From Motilibacter rhizosphaerae (GTDB lineage Bacteria > Actinomycetota > Actinomycetes > Motilibacterales > Motilibacteraceae): 64,000 nt of DNA. Every line of letters begins with the position of its first letter. The stretch's first letter is position 1. Positions 58,842-64,000 of this stretch are shown one piece after another. The DNA lies in contig NZ_SGXD01000002.1 in assembly GCF_004216915.1 (NCBI RefSeq), forward strand, positions 124,001 to 188,000, written 5' to 3'. The notes below the pieces were generated by a model. The model was not told where the DNA came from, did no database searches, and was given only the letters and a program-made list of their open reading frames with translations. The translations under genes and the position numbers were made by a program.

Positions 58842-59609
58842 ATGAGCGAGGAGCTGACCGCCCGCCGGGTGTCCTTCCCCGGCGCGGGCGGCGACCGGAT
58901 CGAGGCGTACGCCGCGCGGCCCACCGCCGCCGGGAGCCGGGGCGGCGTCGTGGTGGTCCACCACCTGCCGGGCTGGGACCGCGCGACGAAGGAGATCACC
59001 CGGCGCTTCGCGGAGCTGGGCTACGACGCGGTCTGCCCGAACCTCTACGCGCGCCAGGCGCCGGGAGCCGACCCCGACGACGCGGCGGCCGCCGTGCGCG
59101 CCCAGGGCGGGATCAGGGACGAGCAGCTCGTGGGAGACGTCGCCGGCGCCGCGCTGTGGCTGCGCGGGCTGCCGAGCTCCAACGGCCGGGTCGGCGTCAT
59201 CGGCTACTGCTCCGGCGGTCGGCACGCCGTGCTCGCGGCCACCGCGGTCGACCTGGACGCGGCCGTCGACTGCTACGGGGCGTTCGTCGTGGAGCCACCA
59301 CCCGAGGGCCACGTGCTGCGGGTGGGGCCGCTGGTCGACCGGCTCCCCGCGCTGCGGGCACCGCTGCTGGGCCTGTTCGGTGCCGAGGACCCGCACCCGT
59401 CGCCGGCCCACGTCGCCGAGCTCGACGAGCTGCTCACCTCGCTCGGCAAGCCGCACGAGTTCCACAGCTACGACGGCGCCGGGCACGCCTTCTTCGCGGT
59501 CGACCGGCCGGGCTACCGGGTCGCCGCGGCGACCGACGGCTGGGAGCGGGTCCGCACCTTCTTCGCCGCGCACCTCAGCGCGGCGGCGGCCACCACGACG
59601 GAGGGCTGA
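58842..59609 (+). CDS. Dienelactone hydrolase family protein
   Basis: The 255-residue alpha/beta hydrolase has the nucleophile Cys in GVIGYCSGGRHAVL, the Asp in GLFGAEDPHPS and the His in YDGAGHAFFA, as in dienelactone hydrolases. The real substrate is unknown. ATG 58842 is six bases after TAGCGT (58830-58835), whose first three bases are the rnd stop codon. Confidence 0.9.
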   Translation: MSEELTARRVSFPGAGGDRIEAYAARPTAAGSRGGVVVVHHLPGWDRATKEITRRFAELGYDAVCPNLYARQAPGADPDDAAAAVRAQGGIRDEQLVGDVAGAALWLRGLPSSNGRVGVIGYCSGGRHAVLAATAVDLDAAVDCYGAFVVEPPPEGHVLRVGPLVDRLPALRAPLLGLFGAEDPHPSPAHVAELDELLTSLGKPHEFHSYDGAGHAFFAVDRPGYRVAAATDGWERVRTFFAAHLSAAAATTTEG

Positions 59610-59614
59610 TCCCC

Positions 59615-59884
59615 GTGTGCACCTACACCACCGAGCAGGTCGCCATCAGCGGCAGTGGCAAGGGGGCTGCCGGCTGGTTCGCGCTCCAGCAGGCGACGGT
59701 CTACTACGACCACCCCGTCCACGCGATGGCGGGCCACACGCTGAACATCGACTTCGCCGACCCCTCGCGCGGTCCCGCCGCCCGGGTCGCGGTCGAGCTC
59801 ACGGCGGACTCGGCGGAGGCGCTCGTCGCCGCCATCCGGGCCGCGCTGGCCGCGGTCCCGCCGGGCGTCCGCGAAGCGGGCTAG
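59615..59884 (+). CDS. DUF6295 family protein
   Basis: The 89-residue protein starts at GTG 59615 (VCTYTTEQVAISGSGKGAAG) and contains ATVYYDHPVHAMAGHTLNID, close to DUF6295. Function unknown. GGAGGG is nine bases upstream and the gap to the hydrolase is five bases, so they are co-transcribed. Confidence 0.85.
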   Translation: MCTYTTEQVAISGSGKGAAGWFALQQATVYYDHPVHAMAGHTLNIDFADPSRGPAARVAVELTADSAEALVAAIRAALAAVPPGVREAG

Positions 59885-59905
59885 CGGCGCTGACCTGCGG
59901 ACGCT

Positions 59906-59965
59906 TGCCCCATGGGGCAGGTGCCTGCGCGAACGGTCCGGCGAGGACGAGACTGCGCGGACCGT
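59906..59965. other. Two inverted repeats after DUF6295
   Basis: TGCCCCATGGGGCA (59906-59919) is a perfect 14-base palindrome. ACGGTCCG/CGGACCGT arms (59933-59940 with 59958-59965) follow. The first could terminate, the second could be an operator for the secreted protein gene. Confidence 0.4.
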
Positions 59966-60000
59966 CGTCCGACGGCACCCCGAGCCGAGGGAGCCCTCCC

Positions 60001-61089
60001 GTGCCGCTTCCCCGCAGACTGCTCGCCGCGGCGAGCCTGCTCTGCCTCCCCGCCGCAGCCCTCGCCGTCCCGGCACAGGCTGCGACCTCCACCAGCTACA
60101 CCGTCGTCGCCGGCGGCCTCGAGGGGCCGCGCGAGCTCTCCTTCTCGGGCACCACGGCGTACGTCGCGACCTCCGACGACGGCCAGGTGCGCGCGTGGTC
60201 GGGTGGGACGTGGACGACGCTGCAGTCGCGCCTCGGCGGGACGCAGGGCGTCGCGATGGTCAACGGCGACCTGCTGGCCGCCGTCGGCGCCAACCAGCCC
60301 GACGACAGCTCGGCCAAGCAGCCCCCGCGCGGGCTGAGCGCGACCGTGGTGAAGGCGACCACCGGGGGGCGCACCGTGGTCGCCGACCCGCAGCGGTTCG
60401 AGCTCGCGCACAACCCCGACGGCCAGACGCAGTTCGGCAAGGGCGGCGTCCCGCTGGACGCGCTGTCCAACCCGTACTACCTCATCCCCGACGCCCACGG
60501 CTACGCCCTGCTCGCCGACGCGGGGGCCAACGACATCCTGCGGCTCAACAGCCGGCACGCGGTCTCGCTGTTCGCGACGCTGCCGCTCATCACCGCGGGG
60601 GCCTGCAAGGGCGCCAAGAACAACGACCCGAAGCACGTGGGCTGCGACCCGGTGCCCACGGGGCTGACGTACGGACCGGACGGTGCGCTCTACGTCTCGG
60701 CGCTCGGCGGCGAGGTCGAGGGCGCGGTCTTCAAGCTCGACGCCATGACGGGGGCGCTGCTGCAGACCTGGACCGGGTTCGGCGAGGGTCTCACCGGCGT
60801 CGCGGTCGGCCCCGACGGCACGATCTACGCGAGCGAGCTGCTGCACGGCGCGCCGCAGGGCGACGGGCCGCCCCCGAAGGGCTTCGACCCCTCGACGGTC
60901 GGCCGGATCGTCCGCGTCGCGGCCGACGGCACCAAGACGTACGCCGCGGTGCCCATGCCCGCCGGGCTCGCCTGGCACGACGGCCAGCTCTGGAGCACGG
61001 CGTGGAGCGTCGCCGGCCTGCTCGGCGTCAAGAGCGCCGGGCAGCTGGTGACCGTCCCGACGAGCGCGTTCGTCTCCCCCGCGAGCTGA
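60001..61089 (+). CDS. Secreted ScyD/ScyE-family beta-propeller protein
   Basis: The 362-residue exported protein has a signal peptide (VPLPRRLLAAASLLCLPAAA to AQA) and a six-bladed-propeller-like body (TSYTVVAGGLEGPRELSF, LDALSNPYYLIPDAHGYALL, PVPTGLTYGPDGALYVSALG, GLTGVAVGPDGTIYASELL). The name comes from cyanobacterial scytonemin genes; here the role is unknown. GTG 60001. Confidence 0.85.
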   Translation: MPLPRRLLAAASLLCLPAAALAVPAQAATSTSYTVVAGGLEGPRELSFSGTTAYVATSDDGQVRAWSGGTWTTLQSRLGGTQGVAMVNGDLLAAVGANQPDDSSAKQPPRGLSATVVKATTGGRTVVADPQRFELAHNPDGQTQFGKGGVPLDALSNPYYLIPDAHGYALLADAGANDILRLNSRHAVSLFATLPLITAGACKGAKNNDPKHVGCDPVPTGLTYGPDGALYVSALGGEVEGAVFKLDAMTGALLQTWTGFGEGLTGVAVGPDGTIYASELLHGAPQGDGPPPKGFDPSTVGRIVRVAADGTKTYAAVPMPAGLAWHDGQLWSTAWSVAGLLGVKSAGQLVTVPTSAFVSPAS

Positions 61090-61094
61090 CCGCC

Positions 61095-61150
61095 CGCCGC
61101 CCGGCCGTCACCCTGCGCCACGTATCGCGCGGGGGGACGGCCGGGCGGCG
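61095..61150 (+). terminator. 15-bp-stem terminator with 26-base loop
   Basis: 61095-61109 pairs perfectly with 61136-61150, starting five bases after the ScyD-like stop. The long loop is unusual but position fits termination. Confidence 0.65.
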
Positions 61151-61207
61151 CGCGCGTTCACCCGTACGGCCCTGCACGCAGCGCGACGAGCGACCTAGCG
61201 TCGGGGG

Positions 61208-62047
61208 GTGGACAGCGGGGAGGGCGACGGCACCGACGTCCGGCGGGCGGTCCTCGCCCTGGCCGTGGTGGACGACCTCGACCTCGCCCCCGGGACGCGC
61301 GGGGTCCGGCTCCCCTCGGGCGTCGAGGTCCCCTGGCCCCACCTGCGCGCCGCCCTCGACGGCGCCGCTCCGGGCAGCGCCGAGGCGCGGCGCCGGCTCC
61401 GGCTCGAGCTGCAGGTCTGGGAGCTGCTGGCCGAGCCCGGGCGCCTGCGGCTGCTCGGACGGCCCTCGGGCCCGACCGTCGTCGGCACCCCCGTGCTCGG
61501 CGGCGCCGTGACCCTCGTGCTCGGGGTGCGCGCGGGCTCCCTGCTCGACCCCTGCGTCCTCGCGGTCCCGCCGCGCGTGCGCACGGTCGCCGGGCTGAGC
61601 CCGAGCGCGCGCGACCGCGCCCGGGAGCGGCTCGAGCACCTCGGCTCGCTCGCGTCCGGCCGGCTGCGCCGGGTCCCGCGGGTCGTCGAGGCCCTCGGCG
61701 AGGCCGACCCGCTGACCCTGCTCTGCTCGGCGACGTTCCGCTCTGCGCTCGCCGCCGGCTGCCCCACCGGGCTGCGCGCTCTCGCCCTGCCCGACCTGCG
61801 CCGCGCCTGGGTCGACCCCCGCCCCGAGGACGTGGAGTTCGCGCCGGCCGTCCGCGAGCTGACCGACCCGGAGTGGCGGGGGTTCGACCGCCTCCTGCTC
61901 GTCACCCCCGACGAGGTGGCGCTGGCGCGGGCCACGCCGCCCGAGCTCGTCATCGACCTGCGTGACGAGCCCGCGGACGTCAGGACAGCGCCGAGGGCTC
62001 CGTGGGCGCGGCGAGCCGGGCGACGGCCTCGACGACCTGCCGGCTGA
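61208..62047 (+). CDS. Hypothetical protein overlapping dxs
   Basis: GTG 61208 is six bases after TAGCGT (61196-61201), a leaderless start. The 279-residue soluble protein is Arg/Leu-rich ([57 protein letters not shown]). The last 22 codons are low-complexity and overlap dxs by 68 bases. No family recognised. Confidence 0.65.
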   Translation: MDSGEGDGTDVRRAVLALAVVDDLDLAPGTRGVRLPSGVEVPWPHLRAALDGAAPGSAEARRRLRLELQVWELLAEPGRLRLLGRPSGPTVVGTPVLGGAVTLVLGVRAGSLLDPCVLAVPPRVRTVAGLSPSARDRARERLEHLGSLASGRLRRVPRVVEALGEADPLTLLCSATFRSALAAGCPTGLRALALPDLRRAWVDPRPEDVEFAPAVRELTDPEWRGFDRLLLVTPDEVALARATPPELVIDLRDEPADVRTAPRAPWARRAGRRPRRPAG

Positions 62048-63878
62048 TCTCCTGGGCGGTCAGTCCGATCTCGGCCTTGACCTCCGCGGGGCGCGCGTGG
62101 TCCAGGAACGCCGCGGGCACGCCGAAGTCCCGCAGCGGCGTACGGACGCCCGCGTCGCGCAGCGCCTGGGCGACCGCGCCACCGACCCCGCCGGTCCGGA
62201 TGCCGTCCTCGACGGTGACGACGAGGTCGTGCCGGGCCGCGAGCGGGACGAGCGCCGGGTCGACCGGCTTCACCCAGCGGGGGTCGACCACGGTCACGCC
62301 GATGCCCTGCGCGGTGAGCCGGTCGGCGAGCTCGAGGGCGAGCTCGGCCATGGCGCCGACGCTGACGACGAGGACGTCCTCCTCGCCCTCCCGGCGGAGC
62401 ACGTCGCCGCCGCCCGCGCGGCCGACGGCGGGGATCACGGCGGGCACGCGGCCCTTGGGGAAGCGCACCACCGTCGGGGCGTCGGAGACCGCGACCGCCT
62501 CGCGGAGCTCCGCGCGCAGCGTCTCCGCGTCGCGGGGGGCCGCGATCCGCAGCGTCGGGACGACCTGGAGGAACGCGAGGTCCCACATGCCGTTGTGGCT
62601 GGCGCCGTCGTCGCCGGTGATGCCCGCGCGGTCGAGGACGAAGGTGACGCCGCAGCGGTGCAGCGCGACGTCGAGCAGCACCTGGTCGAACGCGCGGTTG
62701 AGGAACGTCGCGTAGACCGCGACGACGGGGTGCAGCCCGGCCGTCGCCATGCCGGCGGCGCTCGTCACCGCGTGCTGCTCGGCGATCCCGACGTCGAAGA
62801 CCCGGTCGGGGAACGCCTTGCCGAAGCGGTCGAGCCCGACGGGGATGCACATGGCCGCGGTGATGCCCACGACGTCGTCGCGCGCCGCGCCGATCGCGAC
62901 CATCTCGTCGGCGAACACGCTGGTCCAGCTCGTGCCGCTGGCGGCGAGCGGCTCGCCCGTCTCGGGGTCGATGACGCCCACGGCGTGGAAGAGGTCGGCC
63001 TCGTCGCGCTCCGCCGGCTCGTAGCCGTGGCCCTTGCGGGTGATCGCGTGCACGATGACGGGGCCGCCGTACGACTTCGCCTGGCGCAGCGCGTGCTCGA
63101 GCGCGGGGAGGTCGTGGCCGTCGACCGGACCGACGTACTTCAGCCCGAGGTCCTCGAAGAGCCCCTGCGGGGCCACGATGTCCTTGATCCCCTTCTTCAT
63201 CCCGTGCAGGGTCTCGAAGATAGGCGGACCGACGACCGGGGTGCGGTGCAGCACGCCCTTGCCCCAGTCGAGGAAGCGCTCGTAGCCGCTGGTCGTGCGC
63301 AGCGTGGCGAGGTGGCGGGCCATCCCGCCGATGGTCGGGGCGTAGGAGCGCTCGTTGTCGTTGACGACGATGACGACCGGACGGTCACCGGTGGCGATGT
63401 TGTTCATCGCCTCCCACGCCATGCCGCCGGTGAGCGCGCCGTCGCCGATGACCGCGACCACGTGGCGGTCGGTGCGGCCCTGCAGCTGGAACGCCTTCGC
63501 GAGGCCGTCGGCGTAGGACAGCGAGGTGGAGGCGTGGCTGTTCTCGATGACGTCGTGCGGGCTCTCGGCGCGGCTGGGGTAGCCCGACAGGCCGCCCTTC
63601 TGGCGCAGCCGCTCGAACCCGGCGCGGCGGCCGGTGAGCAGCTTGTGGACGTACGACTGGTGCCCGGTGTCGAAGAGGAGCACGTCCTCCGGGGACTCGA
63701 AGACCCGGTGCAGCGCCACGGTCAGCTCGACGACACCGAGGTTGGGGCCGAGGTGGCCGCCGGTCCGGGCGACCGACGAGACGAGGAACCGGCGGATCTC
63801 CGCGCACAGGGACTCGAGCTGGGAGGGGTCGAGGCGCCGGAGGTCGGCGGGCTCCGAGATGCTCTCGAGCAACCCCAC
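61980..63878 (-). CDS. dxs: 1-deoxy-D-xylulose-5-phosphate synthase
   Basis: Dxs condenses pyruvate and glyceraldehyde-3-phosphate in the first step of the MEP isoprenoid pathway. The 632-residue protein has the TPP motif [47 protein letters not shown] with the catalytic Glu, and [18 protein letters not shown] 63878 gives the usual N-terminus [16 protein letters not shown]; an ATG at 63935 is the alternative. Confidence 0.96.
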   Translation of the reverse strand: MGLLESISEPADLRRLDPSQLESLCAEIRRFLVSSVARTGGHLGPNLGVVELTVALHRVFESPEDVLLFDTGHQSYVHKLLTGRRAGFERLRQKGGLSGYPSRAESPHDVIENSHASTSLSYADGLAKAFQLQGRTDRHVVAVIGDGALTGGMAWEAMNNIATGDRPVVIVVNDNERSYAPTIGGMARHLATLRTTSGYERFLDWGKGVLHRTPVVGPPIFETLHGMKKGIKDIVAPQGLFEDLGLKYVGPVDGHDLPALEHALRQAKSYGGPVIVHAITRKGHGYEPAERDEADLFHAVGVIDPETGEPLAASGTSWTSVFADEMVAIGAARDDVVGITAAMCIPVGLDRFGKAFPDRVFDVGIAEQHAVTSAAGMATAGLHPVVAVYATFLNRAFDQVLLDVALHRCGVTFVLDRAGITGDDGASHNGMWDLAFLQVVPTLRIAAPRDAETLRAELREAVAVSDAPTVVRFPKGRVPAVIPAVGRAGGGDVLRREGEEDVLVVSVGAMAELALELADRLTAQGIGVTVVDPRWVKPVDPALVPLAARHDLVVTVEDGIRTGGVGGAVAQALRDAGVRTPLRDFGVPAAFLDHARPAEVKAEIGLTAQEISRQVVEAVARLAAPTEPSALS

Positions 63879-63933
63879 GCGGCGCACGCCCCCTCGTCCC
63901 GCCGCGCCCCGGACGGGGCTGCGGTCTCCCCGC

Positions 63934-63939
63934 ATCGTA
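63934..63939 (-). promoter_or_regulatory. Possible dxs -10 box
   Basis: TACGAT on the minus strand, 56 bases before the dxs GTG. No riboswitch-like fold seen in the remaining upstream sequence to the window end. Confidence 0.35.
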
Positions 63940-64000
63940 CGCAGCGGAGGGGCCGCGGGCACGCCGACGGGGCGAGCGCCACCCAGGTGCGCCGCGCCCT

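Noticed and set aside
63879-64000. Riboswitch before dxs
   Set aside because: No thiamine-pyrophosphate or other riboswitch-like pairing could be found in the visible 122 bases.

Overview
This 64 kb window is very GC-rich chromosome of an actinomycete. The markers are an SsgA/SsgB-family sporulation and division protein, an HemQ/HemY heme route, DUF3000, DUF4349 and DUF6295 proteins, sulfur genes headed by a Cys-ending leader peptide, a trehalose/glycogen cluster, and many genes starting a few bases after a TANNNT -10 box (leaderless transcripts). The genus cannot be read from the window; a spore- or mycelium-forming lineage is a reasonable guess. I see no integrase, transposase, phage genes, CRISPR array or plasmid functions. 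Almost everything is core or lineage-typical, so the interest lies in small genes, promoters and repeats.

Layout. 0.0-6.0 kb: polysaccharide deacetylase (cut by the window edge), HIT protein, thrS, tRNA-Val(CAC), a PGPGW membrane protein, the SsgA-like protein, a pabC-like lyase, then tRNA-Gly, tRNA-Cys and tRNA-Val(GAC) and an amidohydrolase remnant. 6.0-14.5 kb: S9 peptidase, a two-domain ligase/ATP-grasp protein, PPK2, a trehalose-phosphate synthase and a YihY/BrkB membrane protein. 14.6-21.7 kb: sulfur assimilation (Cys-ending leader peptide, ferredoxin sulfite reductase, cysH, sulfonate-type ABC transporter, siroheme synthase fusion). 21.7-31.5 kb: an inverted-repeat element, an MFS transporter with a suspected frameshift, then glgX, treY and treZ, interleaved with a TerC protein, a membrane protein and a phosphodiesterase. 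31.5-44.5 kb: CDF metal exporter, ZapE, a RibD-type reductase, SPFH plus ribbon-helix-helix pair, ATP-dependent DNA ligase and LigD-type polymerase, NmrA/TetR pair, TPR-GGDEF protein, PPi-type phosphofructokinase and msrB. 44.5-55 kb: small acidic proteins, a sigma-factor locus, hemQ, hemY and hemE, a DUF4349 lipoprotein and a PRC-barrel operon. 55-64 kb: TetR, small conserved proteins, DUF3000, an orphan response regulator, RNase D, dienelactone hydrolase, DUF6295, a ScyD/ScyE-type secreted protein and dxs.

How it fits together. Siroheme made by the 20.4 kb protein supplies the sulfite reductase six genes upstream, and a cysteine-sensing leader probably controls the operon. GlgX, TreY and TreZ turn glycogen into trehalose, with OtsA as a second route. 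Three promoters of the form GTGT/GGTT-N14-15-GGGTAG precede small hydrophilic proteins and a PRC-barrel operon, which suggests a general-stress mini-regulon. The SigE-family sigma gene and a divergent secreted protein share the arrangement GCAACC-N15-CGCGTA-N8-start on opposite strands, which suggests autoregulation plus a direct target. These promoter patterns, the pair of small proteins with a duplicated C-terminal tag, and a hidden 27-residue gene are the least explained parts of the window.
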